A DNA stretch of 55,134 bases, from NCBI GenBank assembly GCA_003246895.1, contig QKCL01000065.1, positions 1 through 55,134 on the forward strand. Reading direction: 5' to 3'. The notes under the pieces are model-generated. The model saw only the letters and a list, made by a program, of their open reading frames with translations, was not told where the DNA came from and ran no database searches. The DNA is from Spirochaetota bacterium. Its GTDB lineage: Bacteria > Spirochaetota > UBA4802 > UBA5550. Within the stretch, counting starts at the first letter, position 1, and each line of letters opens with the position of its first letter. This document shows positions 1-9,111 of this stretch, piece after piece. A program made the translations under genes and the position numbers.

Positions 1-840
1 AGATTAATCCGGCACCGGTTAAATATTGGATTTGGAGCTAATTACTTAAGAGCTGTTGAACTTTCAAAATCTGAGTATACATGGATTATATGCGATGATG
101 ATTTGTATGATTTTTCTTCAGCATTTGAACTGTTTAAGGTTCTTGAAGAAGGAAAACACGATATTATTTCTGTAACTGGCGGGAATTACCAATTCAGCCA
201 AAGAGGTCTTTCTACAACGGTACAGGAATTATTGGAAAATGGTGAAATGTATTATACCATACACTCCTTTGTTCCGGCTACTATTTTTAGAACATCTTTA
301 TTTGATTCAGAAACACTTTTCGATGCTTATTTTCTTATTTCTGATATTTATCCACAATTTGCTATCATAAATAAATCAGCTAATATCAATAGTCAGTTTT
401 ATATTACTAAGAATGCAATAGTTGAAAGAGCACCCGATAATGCTACCTCCAATCTAAATCCTTTTTTTCAATTTTCGTGTTGGGTTAACAATTGTTTAAA
501 AATTAATAATAAAAAAATTAGAAAACATGTTATTTATGAATACTTTAATCATAGTTTTAAAAAGTTTCTTCTTAAACTTGCCTATTACCTGATATTTGAT
601 AAAGTTTTTAGCAGGCAAAATAGATTATCTGCTGGAAAAGAAGGGGTTTTGAAGAAGTACATAATTGTTTTAAATGCATTTCAGGGAGAACAAAAATTAG
701 TCTTATTTTTCTTAACTCCTCTTCTTTTCTTCCCGGGGTTTTTTCTTAAATTTTGTATGTATCTGTTCTTGTTGGTTTACTATAAAGGCAATATACCGGA
801 TGATAAAAAATTTAATTCTAAAATCGATCAGAGAAAATAG
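1..840 (+). CDS. Family 2 glycosyltransferase, 5'-truncated
   Basis: The reading frame is open from the first base, so the gene starts upstream of the window and this is its C-terminal part (about 279 residues). Early in the fragment, after a stretch typical of GT-A glycosyltransferases (RHRLNIGFGANYLRAVE), comes WIICDDD (codons at about 82-102), the metal/nucleotide-sugar binding DxD motif of family GT2. The remainder is poorly conserved and has a hydrophobic, Phe/Leu-rich end that may associate with the membrane. It probably adds one sugar to a surface polysaccharide or O-antigen, since it faces a flippase and heptose genes. The acceptor and donor cannot be read from the sequence. Codon use is strongly AT-rich, as in the flippase next door. 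A TTG inside the frame at 103 could be mistaken for the start, but the DDD motif lies before it. Confidence 0.75.
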   Translation, partial: RLIRHRLNIGFGANYLRAVELSKSEYTWIICDDDLYDFSSAFELFKVLEEGKHDIISVTGGNYQFSQRGLSTTVQELLENGEMYYTIHSFVPATIFRTSLFDSETLFDAYFLISDIYPQFAIINKSANINSQFYITKNAIVERAPDNATSNLNPFFQFSCWVNNCLKINNKKIRKHVIYEYFNHSFKKFLLKLAYYLIFDKVFSRQNRLSAGKEGVLKKYIIVLNAFQGEQKLVLFFLTPLLFFPGFFLKFCMYLFLLVYYKGNIPDDKKFNSKIDQRK

Positions 841-906
841 ATCGTAAAAAAGTTTTTCTAGAATTGATTTGTTAAATTAAGTCTCTTCTCCTTCATTCGA
901 ACATTT

Positions 907-2349
907 TTAAAACTGTGTTTTCTTCTTTTTAAGAGTGGAAACTAAATTCTTTTCATCTATAGAAAGAATTAGAAAATAAATTAGAGATAAGTATAAAAAT
1001 GATATTATGGCTGCAGGAATTATAAAAAATATACCATCAAAGGCATAGTAGTTTAATATTGCAAGACCAACTGAGAGAAAAAGTAGTTTTAGTCTAAAAA
1101 TGAAAATATTTCTGTATGAAAAACCTCTATGTAACAAGTACGTGTTTGATAATATATAGATAGTTATATATATAAGCACAATGGTTATTGCAGCACCTGT
1201 AACATTAAAGAATTTTATAAGTAAAATTGACAGCGGAATATTTATCATGAATACTGCTATGTCAATAATTGAATTTATCCTCTGTTTATTTATTGTTGGA
1301 ATTATAAATTGCGCAATATTAAATGCAAATGGAATTGCGAAAGCCATGATAGATAGTACAGGAATTGATTCAGTGTATTTTCTACCGAAAAATAAAATAA
1401 TTACATCTTTTGAGAAGCAAAATAACATAAGAACACAATAGTAAGATATAACAGAGAAAATTTTACCATAGTTATTCAGGAATTTTTGGTACACATCTTT
1501 ATGTGTGTAGAATTCAAATTTGTATAAATGTGGCATTATTACTTTACTTATGGCAGTCGGTATAAAAAGCAATGATGTGAAAAAGATATATGCATTTGTG
1601 TAAATTCCAGTGAAAACTGTATCATGGAAAAATGGAATCACTAGCGGTGCAAGATTTAGTGTCGTTGTGTTTAAGAGAACTGAAATGCTGAAAGGTATCG
1701 TTTCACGTGTAAAGGATTCAAGATTATCTAAATTAATTCTGGTAAAATTGTAATTCTTTAGTGTTGAAATGAAAGTTAATATGACAAAAAATGATAATAC
1801 AAATAATCTTACATGAACAATGTCAAAATAGTCACCTTTAAACATAATTATAACAACAGTTGAAGTCATGAATGAAAAGGCAAATAAGGTTAGATATATG
1901 GAGATAGTAATAAACCTTGATGCTGATTCAAGTAAAGAAAAAAGATATAACAGGTACTCATTTCCTATTCGAACTATTCCCAGGATTACTGTTAAGTATA
2001 TAATATTACTGTTGTAATCTGTTAACATAAGTGTAATGCACATTACAATATATGCCATAATTGAAATGGTTAATTTTACTATCTGGCTTGAGCTGAAATA
2101 TTTATTTTTTAGATCAAGGTTTCTGCTGATAAGTCTAACCGATGAAGACCCTATTCCCATGTTTGCAAATAGAGAAAAAAACGTAGCAAAGGAAAGAGCC
2201 GTTGCATATTCCCCAAATTGCTCTTTGGTCAAATAACGAGCTATTGCAATATTTATGATAAAAAAGAAGCCTTTTTCTGCAACGCTTGCGAGCATTAAAA
2301 AAAAAGAATTCTTCAGGAATTTTTTTCCCGTACTGTTATTTATTGCCAT
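907..2349 (-). CDS. Polysaccharide flippase (Wzx/MOP superfamily)
   Basis: A 480-residue polytopic protein with about 12-14 hydrophobic segments across its whole length. The N-terminus has the family signature of oligosaccharide flippases (FLMLASVAEKGFFFIINI, then RYLTKEQFGEYATA), with the YG-containing loop after TM1. Such proteins flip undecaprenyl-linked repeat units across the inner membrane for O-antigen or capsule assembly. It is encoded convergently to the truncated glycosyltransferase and 40 bp downstream of a family-9 glycosyltransferase on the same strand, consistent with an O-antigen/LPS locus. Very AT-rich codon use, typical of exchanged polysaccharide genes. A MATE or MurJ-type role is possible but less likely given the context. 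Confidence 0.8.
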   Translation of the reverse strand: MAINNSTGKKFLKNSFFLMLASVAEKGFFFIINIAIARYLTKEQFGEYATALSFATFFSLFANMGIGSSSVRLISRNLDLKNKYFSSSQIVKLTISIMAYIVMCITLMLTDYNSNIIYLTVILGIVRIGNEYLLYLFSLLESASRFITISIYLTLFAFSFMTSTVVIIMFKGDYFDIVHVRLFVLSFFVILTFISTLKNYNFTRINLDNLESFTRETIPFSISVLLNTTTLNLAPLVIPFFHDTVFTGIYTNAYIFFTSLLFIPTAISKVIMPHLYKFEFYTHKDVYQKFLNNYGKIFSVISYYCVLMLFCFSKDVIILFFGRKYTESIPVLSIMAFAIPFAFNIAQFIIPTINKQRINSIIDIAVFMINIPLSILLIKFFNVTGAAITIVLIYITIYILSNTYLLHRGFSYRNIFIFRLKLLFLSVGLAILNYYAFDGIFFIIPAAIISFLYLSLIYFLILSIDEKNLVSTLKKKKTQF

Positions 2350-2389
2350 TTTGATATCTCATTATTTAAATGCGTTTCGGATAGATAGT

Positions 2390-3388
2390 TTATAAATACT
2401 CATTCAAAGCATTCATTACTTCATCAATCGTAATTTCGTCCATACATTTGTATTTATTTTTGCAGTTTATCAGAACCTTGTTCTTTATGCATGGTGAACA
2501 GTCCTGTTTTTTGTATATTGTATGGTATTTCAATTTTTTTTCCATTGGTATTCTATCTTCAGGGTTTACTGGACCGAAAAGGGAAACTACTGGTGTATTA
2601 AGACAGTATGATAAATGAAAAAAGAATGTATCCATTGAAATAACTGCTGAGGCGTTGCTTATAAGATTAAGAAGTCCATTGAAGTTTGTTCTATTGACTA
2701 AATCCACAACTCCGGAGATTGTATTATGCGTGTTATTTATTCCAGCAAGGACTATCTTTTTATTTGTCTTTGTTTTTAGTTTATTGATAAGTTCATTGAA
2801 TTTATTCCACTGCCTTGGATCCCGGTCAGTGTATTGTGCATAGAGGTCTATGACTATATAATTTTTAGATTTTAAATTATGTTCTTTTAAAATAGAAGAA
2901 TCAATTGGTAGATCAACAGAATAGTCTATCTTAACCGGAATTTTTAAATATTCAAGAATAGCTGTAACTTCTTTAAATTTATGTATGTTTTGTTTATTGT
3001 ATACCTTACTTCTTGATGGTAAAAAGAAATAAAGTATATCCCGTAAAGGGTTGGGATGAATCAGAATTAATAGGTCAAATTTTTCTTTTCTGAATATTTT
3101 ACGGACTCTGCTGAGTTTGTGAACCAGAAAAAAGATGAGTCCTTTTAAAGAGAATTCTGCATCTATTTCTATAATATTATCTACATTCTTATTGTATGTT
3201 AAAAAGTCCCTGGACATTTTGTTATATGTTATAACAGATATATGTATATCTTTAATGTGCTCCTTTAGTGAAGCAAGCAGAGGAAAACACATAATCTGAT
3301 CACCCAGGCCGTGGGGCATGTCAACTGCTACTTTTTTAAATTCCCCGGGAGTCCCCTTTGTCCATAGTCTTTTTATAATTTTATTCAC
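2390..3388 (-). CDS. Family 9 glycosyltransferase (heptosyltransferase-like)
   Basis: 332 residues. The N-terminus reads DMPHGLGDQIMCFPLLASLK, the GT9 glycine-rich loop, and the second domain has SMDTFFFHLSYCLNTPVVSL followed by FGPVNPEDR, the ADP-heptose binding region of GT9 enzymes. The C-terminus carries a Cys cluster (CSPCIKN, then CKNKYKC) often seen in this family and possibly a metal site or disulfide. It would transfer heptose or a related sugar from ADP-heptose onto the LPS inner core at the cytoplasmic face. Its start overlaps the end of gmhB by 8 bp, so it is translationally coupled to the genes that make ADP-heptose, which supports the donor assignment. The acceptor position (WaaC, WaaF or other) cannot be told. 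Confidence 0.85.
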   Translation of the reverse strand: MNKIIKRLWTKGTPGEFKKVAVDMPHGLGDQIMCFPLLASLKEHIKDIHISVITYNKMSRDFLTYNKNVDNIIEIDAEFSLKGLIFFLVHKLSRVRKIFRKEKFDLLILIHPNPLRDILYFFLPSRSKVYNKQNIHKFKEVTAILEYLKIPVKIDYSVDLPIDSSILKEHNLKSKNYIVIDLYAQYTDRDPRQWNKFNELINKLKTKTNKKIVLAGINNTHNTISGVVDLVNRTNFNGLLNLISNASAVISMDTFFFHLSYCLNTPVVSLFGPVNPEDRIPMEKKLKYHTIYKKQDCSPCIKNKVLINCKNKYKCMDEITIDEVMNALNEYL

Positions 3389-3929
3389 CTTTTAAATGCC
3401 TTGCAAATTCGCTAAGTGATGGAAATACCATGTCCGCCAATGGAGTGTTTTCCATTCTTTCAGAAATGAAAATGTTCAGTTTGCATTTGCTTCTGCCCAT
3501 TTCCATATCGGGCTCTGTATCTCCCACCATGATCGATTTGCTGAAGTCGATATCATTAAAGTCAGCATAAGCCTGTAAAAGCATTCCATTATTAGGCTTT
3601 CTGCAATTGCAGTTATCATTTTTATCATGAGGGCAATGGTAGATTGAATCAACTCTCCCGCCATTATTCCTGATTTTTTCAACCATAAATCTATGAATAG
3701 ATTCAAGGTCTGATTGGTTCATCACATTCAGGGCAATGCCTCTCTGATTTGTAACTATAATTATCCGGTTGAATAACTCATTGAATATTCTGAATGATTC
3801 GAGCACTCCGTCCAGAAAAATGAATTCATTAATGTTTTTTACATAATCATCCATGAGTCTTTCATTTATTACACCGTCCCTGTCAAGAAAGAGTGTCCAT
3901 GATTTATCAATTGATATTTTTTCAGTCAT
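3381..3929 (-). CDS. gmhB: D-glycero-D-manno-heptose 1,7-bisphosphate phosphatase
   Basis: 182 residues, usual length for GmhB. HAD motif I is LFLDRDGVIN (nucleophile and acid aspartates near residues 16 and 18), motif II is VTNQRG, and motif IV is GDTEPD near 137. The CPH-x5-CNC segment (about 99-109) is the zinc-binding loop of GmhB, here shorter than in the E. coli enzyme. It removes the C7 phosphate from heptose bisphosphate between the two HldE reactions in ADP-heptose synthesis in the cytoplasm. It overlaps hldE by 8 bp upstream and the GT9 gene by 8 bp downstream, which marks a tight operon. The anomer preference (alpha or beta) is not determinable here. With LPS genes around it, the beta form is the natural guess. 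Confidence 0.9.
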   Translation of the reverse strand: MTEKISIDKSWTLFLDRDGVINERLMDDYVKNINEFIFLDGVLESFRIFNELFNRIIIVTNQRGIALNVMNQSDLESIHRFMVEKIRNNGGRVDSIYHCPHDKNDNCNCRKPNNGMLLQAYADFNDIDFSKSIMVGDTEPDMEMGRSKCKLNIFISERMENTPLADMVFPSLSEFARHLKGE

Positions 3930-5337
3930 TACTGTTTCTCAGTTTTTTAATTATCCTGGATGTGGAATAGCCTTCAACAAAATCAATAAGTACTACCTGA
4001 CCGGCAAATTCTCCGCCAATTACATTTTCAATTGTATAATCTCCACCTTTTACCAGAAAATCAGGTTTAATTGATTTGATAAGGTTTAGAGGTGTGTCAT
4101 CATCAAATTTTACAATATAATCTACCGATGAAAGACCAGCAAGGACAGCGGCTCTGTCATCTTCCTTGTTGACGGGGCGGTCTTCTCCTTTGAGGCGTCT
4201 TACTGAGTTATCAGTATTCAGTCCGAGAATCAGAATGTCTCCGAGTTCTTTTGCCTTTTCAAGGTATTTGACATGTCCTATATGCAGTATATCAAAGCAT
4301 CCGTTTGTGAAAACTATTTTTTTATTTTCTTTTTTAAGGCTTTCATTGACTGTCTTGATATCATCGGGGCTTATTATTTTATTGTAGGATAGATGTAAAT
4401 CTCTGTATAGATCACTTTTTTGTATGGGAACTGTTCCAATTTTGCCCACAACAATTCCTGCGGCAATATTTGCAAATTCTACTGCATCTCTCAGGGAATA
4501 GCCGGAAGCAATCCCCAGGGTTAATGCTGCAATGACCGTGTCTCCTGCTCCGGAGACATCATACACTTCTCTTGCCATTGTCGGAAAATGTTCAAGTGCC
4601 TGCCCATCGAATAATGACATGCCCTTTTCGGAACGTGTGATTAAAAGGTTTTCAAATCCCAGTTTTATAAAAAGGTCCGGAAGATGTTTTTCAAGAGAAG
4701 TATCATCATTCATTATTTCCATTTCTGTAAGATCATTCAACTCTTTCATGTTTGGAGTGACAAGTGTTGCCCCTCTGTATTTATCCCAGTTTTTTCCTTT
4801 CGGGTCTATTATCACAGGAATATTGTTACTCTTTGCAGAGGTTATTAAATGTCTGCAAATTTCAGGAGTACAGGTTCCTTTATTGTAATCTGACAAAACG
4901 ACAATATCATAGTTGTTTATATGTGTATTGATCTTATTTATTAGTGCATCTGTAAGATCGGCATCGGGAGGTGTGGTTTCTTCATAATCAAGCCTGATCA
5001 TCTGCTGCTTGTTTCCGATTATACGAATTTTTGAAATGGTCGGTTTTCCCGATGTTATAAGATCGTGTTTTATGGATCGTTCAGTAAGCAATGATTTTAA
5101 CTGTTGTCCGTTAATATCAGCTCCTATGAGCCCTAATAACATCACTTCTCCTTCCAGTGAAGCAACATTATTGGCAACGTTTGCAGCACCTCCCGGAACC
5201 ATTCTGGTTTCTGTTATATTAACAACAGGCACAGGAGCTTCCGGGGAAATTCTTCCCACGTTCCCCCAGAGATACTGGTCAAGCATTACATCTCCGACAA
5301 TTAGAACTTTTATTTTTGAAAAATCATATTTCTGCAT
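3922..5337 (-). CDS. hldE: Bifunctional heptose-7-P kinase / heptose-1-P adenylyltransferase
   Basis: 471 residues, the full HldE (RfaE) fusion. The N-terminal PfkB/ribokinase domain (about 1-315) opens with KVLIVGDVMLDQY and has the anion-hole/catalytic signature DVSGAGDTV near 261-268. The C-terminal nucleotidyltransferase domain starts near 335 and shows GCFDILHIGH (about 346-355), the HxGH active site. It phosphorylates heptose 7-phosphate at C1 and, after GmhB acts, adds AMP to give ADP-heptose. It lies in gmhA-hldE-gmhB-GT9 order with overlaps of 14 and 8 bp, so the pathway except the epimerase HldD is in one transcript. No hldD is in the window. Both catalytic halves look intact. Confidence 0.95.
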   Translation of the reverse strand: MQKYDFSKIKVLIVGDVMLDQYLWGNVGRISPEAPVPVVNITETRMVPGGAANVANNVASLEGEVMLLGLIGADINGQQLKSLLTERSIKHDLITSGKPTISKIRIIGNKQQMIRLDYEETTPPDADLTDALINKINTHINNYDIVVLSDYNKGTCTPEICRHLITSAKSNNIPVIIDPKGKNWDKYRGATLVTPNMKELNDLTEMEIMNDDTSLEKHLPDLFIKLGFENLLITRSEKGMSLFDGQALEHFPTMAREVYDVSGAGDTVIAALTLGIASGYSLRDAVEFANIAAGIVVGKIGTVPIQKSDLYRDLHLSYNKIISPDDIKTVNESLKKENKKIVFTNGCFDILHIGHVKYLEKAKELGDILILGLNTDNSVRRLKGEDRPVNKEDDRAAVLAGLSSVDYIVKFDDDTPLNLIKSIKPDFLVKGGDYTIENVIGGEFAGQVVLIDFVEGYSTSRIIKKLRNSND

Positions 5338-5905
5338 TTTTCTTCAGTTCCTCTTCAAAAAGATCGCAAAGCAGATGTATTATCAGGATATGGCACTCCT
5401 GAATTCGGGCGGTATTTTCCGAAGGAATTATTATTGAGTGATCAGCGCAATTTTTAAGTATGCCTCCGTCTTTCCCCAGGAGGCCGATTGTATTGCAGTT
5501 TTTTCTTTTTGCGGATAGAAAACCCTCCTCGACATTTCTGCTGTTCCCGGAAGTGGATAGGCCGATTACAATATCCCCTTCCTGGCACAACGCTTCAATC
5601 TGTCTGGAGAAAATTTTCTCAAAGGAATAGTCATTTCCGATTGATGTCAATATTGAGGTATCTGTAGTAAGTGCAATGGCAGGGTAACCGGACCGTTCAA
5701 TTTTGTATCTTCCTACAATTTCTGCAGCAAAATGCTGTGAATCCGCCGCACTGCCCCCATTTCCCATTATGAGAAGCTTATTCCCTTTTAAAAGAGAATC
5801 GTTTATCAGAGCCGAAATCTCAAGCAGAGTTGGTTCTATTTCAGCTATATATTTTACAGTATTTATATGCTCATTTAGTATGTTATTTATCATGTGTGCC
5901 GCCAT
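5324..5905 (-). CDS. gmhA: Sedoheptulose-7-phosphate isomerase
   Basis: 193 residues with the SIS fold: MGNGGSAADSQHFAAEIVGR (about 47-66) and GLSTSGNSRNV (about 115-125) are the sugar-phosphate binding loops, and the C-terminal QECHILIIHLLCD helix holds the conserved His. It converts sedoheptulose 7-phosphate to heptose 7-phosphate, the first step of ADP-heptose synthesis, as a cytoplasmic homotetramer. First gene of the gmhA-hldE-gmhB-GT9 operon, overlapping hldE by 14 bp. The start could be the first ATG (position 5905) or the second (5893). Neither has a strong Shine-Dalgarno sequence. Confidence 0.93.
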   Translation of the reverse strand: MAAHMINNILNEHINTVKYIAEIEPTLLEISALINDSLLKGNKLLIMGNGGSAADSQHFAAEIVGRYKIERSGYPAIALTTDTSILTSIGNDYSFEKIFSRQIEALCQEGDIVIGLSTSGNSRNVEEGFLSAKRKNCNTIGLLGKDGGILKNCADHSIIIPSENTARIQECHILIIHLLCDLFEEELKKNAEI

Positions 5906-6465
5906 TGCTATAAAAAATTTTTTATTTATTCCTCAAATATTGGTAAATAAGTAAGAGACAGTAACCGTCATAACCCAAAAAAGGAATAATCGGTTTATTG
6001 TAAATTTGTTTGGTATAAAGTCAAACATCAAAATTATGTATTCTTTTTATATGAAATAATGTTGCAAGTATAATTATCAATGAATTTATTTTTTATTGTT
6101 TCTTAATTAATTATTTTTTGTTAACCAGTCAATTAAAATAGATTCACGTCTATATGAACACACTTCATATTCTGGCATCAAATTCATTAGAAACGATATA
6201 ATTTTCTTAATAAAGACAGCCATGGCCGGATACCTGTCCAAAGAATATTACAGTTAATATGCAACTGAAGAGGGCGTCTGCAAACTCATATTTATGGTTT
6301 CATTAAGAAAATATTGGATACTTTTTCATAGTATTCTGCAATGGCAGGGATGGACATTAAATTGATGTTGGTTTATTAATTGTCCAGACTGCACATAAAT
6401 CATTCCTTACTTGACAAAAAGACCCGGAGCCTGTCAAATTAGTAAAAAAACTGGCCAGGTTCCAC
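5906..6465. other. 560-bp AT-rich divergent intergenic region
   Basis: No gene is supported here on either strand. The region lies between the divergent gmhA operon and the aminotransferase/dehydratase pair, so it must carry promoters for both. It is AT-rich at its gmhA end and nearer average composition towards the aminotransferase. A TTGACA box at 6411 is the one clear promoter element. Base composition changes across this interval, from AT-rich surface genes on the left to more balanced genes on the right, so it may mark a junction of exchanged DNA. Confidence 0.6.
6411..6440 (+). promoter_or_regulatory. Candidate promoter for aminotransferase operon
   Basis: A perfect TTGACA (-35) at 6411-6416 is followed after 18 bp by CAAATT, a weak -10, 26 bp before the start codon at 6466. 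The -35 is convincing and the -10 is poor. Confidence 0.35.
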
Positions 6466-7620
6466 ATGAAAATACCATTCCATAAAGCCTGTCTCTCAGA
6501 GGAAGAATCAGACGCTGTTGCTGATGTAATAAAAAGCGGCTGGATCACAATGGGGGAGAGGACCTTCGAGTTCGAAAGAAAATTTGCCGACTATATTTCC
6601 TCGCCCAATGCCATAGCGGTTAACTCATGCACTGCGGCGCTTCACCTTGCACTTGCGGCAGCCGGGATAAAGGAAGGGGATGAGGTCATTCTGCCTGCCA
6701 CAACCTTTGTATCCACATGGGAGGTTGTGAAGTATTTTAATGCGGTCCCGGTCCTGGCTGACGTTGATAGAAATACTCATCTTATCTCAGTCAGTGAGAT
6801 TGAAAAACATATAACGTCAAAAACGAGGGCCATTCTGCCGGTTCATTATGCAGGGCAGGCCTGTGACATGGATTCTATTATGGATCTGGCGGAGAAGAAT
6901 AATCTTTTTGTCATTGATGATGCTGCGCACGCTTTCCCTTCAACATATCATGGAAGGCATGTCGGTACTCTTGCTCATGCTTCATGTTTCAGTTTCTATG
7001 CAACAAAGACAGTCACAACCGGTGAAGGCGGCATGGTCACAACATCAAATGATGAATGGGCCGAGCGTATAAGACGGCTGAGACTGCACGGCATCACCAA
7101 AGATGCCTGGAACCGTTATTCCGAAAAGGGCTCCTGGGTCTATGATGTTTCCGAACCCGGATATAAATACAATACAACAGATATTGCTTCAGCCATGGGG
7201 ATAGTGCAGCTTTCAAAGACTCCGCTCATGCAGAAGAGAAGGGAGGAGATAGCCGCTCGGTACACCGAAGCCTTCAGCAGCTCATGCCTTATTGAGCCCT
7301 ATGAAGTAACGGAGTATAATACTTCCGCGTGGCATATATATGCTCCGAAACTGAACCTTCACAGACTTAAAATTACAAGAGATGAACTGCTGGCTAAGCT
7401 CAATGAAAGGGGAATTGGAACCAGTGTTCATTTCATTCCGCTGTACAGATTCTCCTGCATGGGTACTGAAAATAAAAATTACTCTGAACTGTTCCCAAAT
7501 TCTGAAAATGTTTTTAACCGTACATTTTCTCTCCCCATATATCCATCCATGACAGATGCTGAAGTGGACTATGTCATAGACTCTGTGTTAACAATACTTC
7601 ACGAGGAATCATATGAGTGA
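6466..7620 (+). CDS. DegT/DnrJ/EryC1-family sugar aminotransferase
   Basis: 384 residues, fold type I PLP enzyme. The Schiff-base lysine is in SFYATKTVTTGEGGM (Lys about 181), with the PLP-contacting Asp in VIDDAAHA (about 149-156) and the phosphate-binding region AVNSCTAALHLALA (about 51-64). Family members transfer an amino group from glutamate to a 4-keto (or 3-keto) nucleotide sugar. Its end overlaps the following 4,6-dehydratase by 8 bp, and that enzyme would supply a UDP-4-keto-6-deoxy sugar, so the pair resembles PglE/PglF or WbpM-type modules making an amino-deoxy sugar for glycans. No N-acetyltransferase is adjacent. The start follows only a weak AGGT-type ribosome binding site. Confidence 0.85.
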   Translation: MKIPFHKACLSEEESDAVADVIKSGWITMGERTFEFERKFADYISSPNAIAVNSCTAALHLALAAAGIKEGDEVILPATTFVSTWEVVKYFNAVPVLADVDRNTHLISVSEIEKHITSKTRAILPVHYAGQACDMDSIMDLAEKNNLFVIDDAAHAFPSTYHGRHVGTLAHASCFSFYATKTVTTGEGGMVTTSNDEWAERIRRLRLHGITKDAWNRYSEKGSWVYDVSEPGYKYNTTDIASAMGIVQLSKTPLMQKRREEIAARYTEAFSSSCLIEPYEVTEYNTSAWHIYAPKLNLHRLKITRDELLAKLNERGIGTSVHFIPLYRFSCMGTENKNYSELFPNSENVFNRTFSLPIYPSMTDAEVDYVIDSVLTILHEESYE

Positions 7621-9064
7621 GTCTTCGGGAAGAAGGATAATTATTGTAGGTGCCGGTGACGCAGGAACAGCCCTTTCAAGGGAAATTCTAAGGGGAGGAG
7701 TCAGTGATATTCTTGCGGGTTTTGTTGACGATGATTTAAGAAAGAAAGGCATCACTGTAAATGACCTGCCGGTACTTGGTACTTCCGATGATATTGAATC
7801 GCTCTGTATGGAACATGGTGTAACCGATGTATTTATTGCCATACCATCGGCGGCACCGGAGTGGCTGAGCAGCCTTATCCTGAGGGTCAGAAAGTTCAGC
7901 AGATCCATAAACATAAGTATTGTACCGGTAGCTGAAAAGTTCTTCGACAATTTTCCCATTTACCCTTCTGTGAGAAAATTCAAGTACTCCGACCTTCTTG
8001 ACAGAAATGAATTCTCCATTGATCTGAAAAAAATTGAAAATTCATTTTCCGGCAAAACAGTTCTTATTACAGGCGCCGGAGGCAGTATCGGTTCTGAAAT
8101 ATGCAGGCAGCTTCTGAAGTTCAGTATCCGCAAAATTGTTGCTGCAGGGCGGGGAGAGAATTCCATATACAATCTTGAACAGTCAATCCGCAAGTACCAG
8201 AGATCTCTCGGGAATAATGGAATAGTTATTGAATACCCCATATGTGATGTCAAGGACATGGATGCAATGGAGAGGCTCTTTAAAATGCATGAGCCTGATA
8301 TTGTTATACACGCCGCTGCCCATAAGCATGTTCCAATTATGGAGAAAAATGAAGCCGAAGCCCTGAAGAACAATGTCATGGGTACGAAAAATATTCTTGA
8401 ACTTTCCCGGAAGTACAACGTAAAGAAATTTGTGCTCATCTCAACAGACAAGGCTGTGAGGCCCACAAGCGTCATGGGGGCAACCAAAAGAATCGCAGAA
8501 CTTGTAGCCGGCTATTTCTGCAGAGAGTGCCGGCTCAATACCGCAATTGTACGGTTCGGAAACGTCCTTGGAAGCAGAGGGTCTGTGATTCCGCTTTTTC
8601 ATGAACAGATAAGAAGCGGCGGGCCTGTAACAGTTACAGACCCTGAAATGACACGGTATTTCATGAGCATCGAAGAGGCATCTCTTCTTGTTATAAATGC
8701 GGCGTCACTTTCAAATGGGGGAGAGATCTTTGTCCTTGATATGGGGAAACAGTACAGGATAAGGGACATAGCCCGCCGGATGATTGAACTCAACGGGTAT
8801 ATTCCTGAAAAGGATATCGCTATTGAGTATATCGGGCTCAGGCCTGGTGAAAAACTCTATGAAGAGCTTTTTTACGATGTAAGAAACATAACCAGGACTG
8901 AGAACGACATGATATACAGGCTCGTTTCTGACAGCTCCTTGCTGACCAATGAAAAGCTGAATAAACTGTTAAATGATATAATTGAAAAAGTTCCATCAAT
9001 GAGTTTTCTTGAAATAAGAGAATTTATTAAGGAGTTTGTTCCGGAGTATGCCTATACTCCGTAG
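7613..9064 (+). CDS. NDP-sugar 4,6-dehydratase, soluble PglF/WbpM-type
   Basis: 483 residues. An N-terminal Rossmann segment (RIIIVGAGDAG, about 8-18) is followed by the SDR dehydratase domain with ITGAGGSIGSE (about 152-162), HAAAHKHVP, and LISTDKAVRP. The catalytic position reads SVMGATK, that is Met-x3-Lys in place of the usual Tyr-x3-Lys. This is the known variant of the large WbpM/PglF-type UDP-GlcNAc 4,6-dehydratases. Membrane-bound members have four N-terminal transmembrane helices. They are missing here, so the protein starts directly at the first nucleotide-binding domain and should be cytosolic or peripheral. A GAGGA ribosome binding site sits within the upstream aminotransferase gene, which it overlaps by 8 bp. 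Substrate is probably UDP-GlcNAc, by family. Confidence 0.88.
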   Translation: MSESSGRRIIIVGAGDAGTALSREILRGGVSDILAGFVDDDLRKKGITVNDLPVLGTSDDIESLCMEHGVTDVFIAIPSAAPEWLSSLILRVRKFSRSINISIVPVAEKFFDNFPIYPSVRKFKYSDLLDRNEFSIDLKKIENSFSGKTVLITGAGGSIGSEICRQLLKFSIRKIVAAGRGENSIYNLEQSIRKYQRSLGNNGIVIEYPICDVKDMDAMERLFKMHEPDIVIHAAAHKHVPIMEKNEAEALKNNVMGTKNILELSRKYNVKKFVLISTDKAVRPTSVMGATKRIAELVAGYFCRECRLNTAIVRFGNVLGSRGSVIPLFHEQIRSGGPVTVTDPEMTRYFMSIEEASLLVINAASLSNGGEIFVLDMGKQYRIRDIARRMIELNGYIPEKDIAIEYIGLRPGEKLYEELFYDVRNITRTENDMIYRLVSDSSLLTNEKLNKLLNDIIEKVPSMSFLEIREFIKEFVPEYAYTP

Positions 9065-9067
9065 TGA

Positions 9068-9081
9068 CAACCGGCCGGTTG
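9068..9081. terminator. Perfect palindrome, possible terminator
   Basis: CAACCGGCCGGTTG is a perfect 14-bp palindrome two bases after the dehydratase stop codon, followed by GATCATTTTT. The loop is not well formed and the T run is short, so terminator function is uncertain. Confidence 0.3.
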
Positions 9082-9111
9082 ATCATTTTTATAATAAAAG
9101 ATTAAAAGATG

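Noticed and set aside
3970-4010. Partial match CTGACCGG resembling the dispersed element
   Set aside because: Located in hldE coding sequence, lacks the palindrome and the TGTCTTGTA end.
4532-4888. Plus-strand frame of 118 codons opposite hldE
   Set aside because: Antisense shadow of a conserved enzyme gene.
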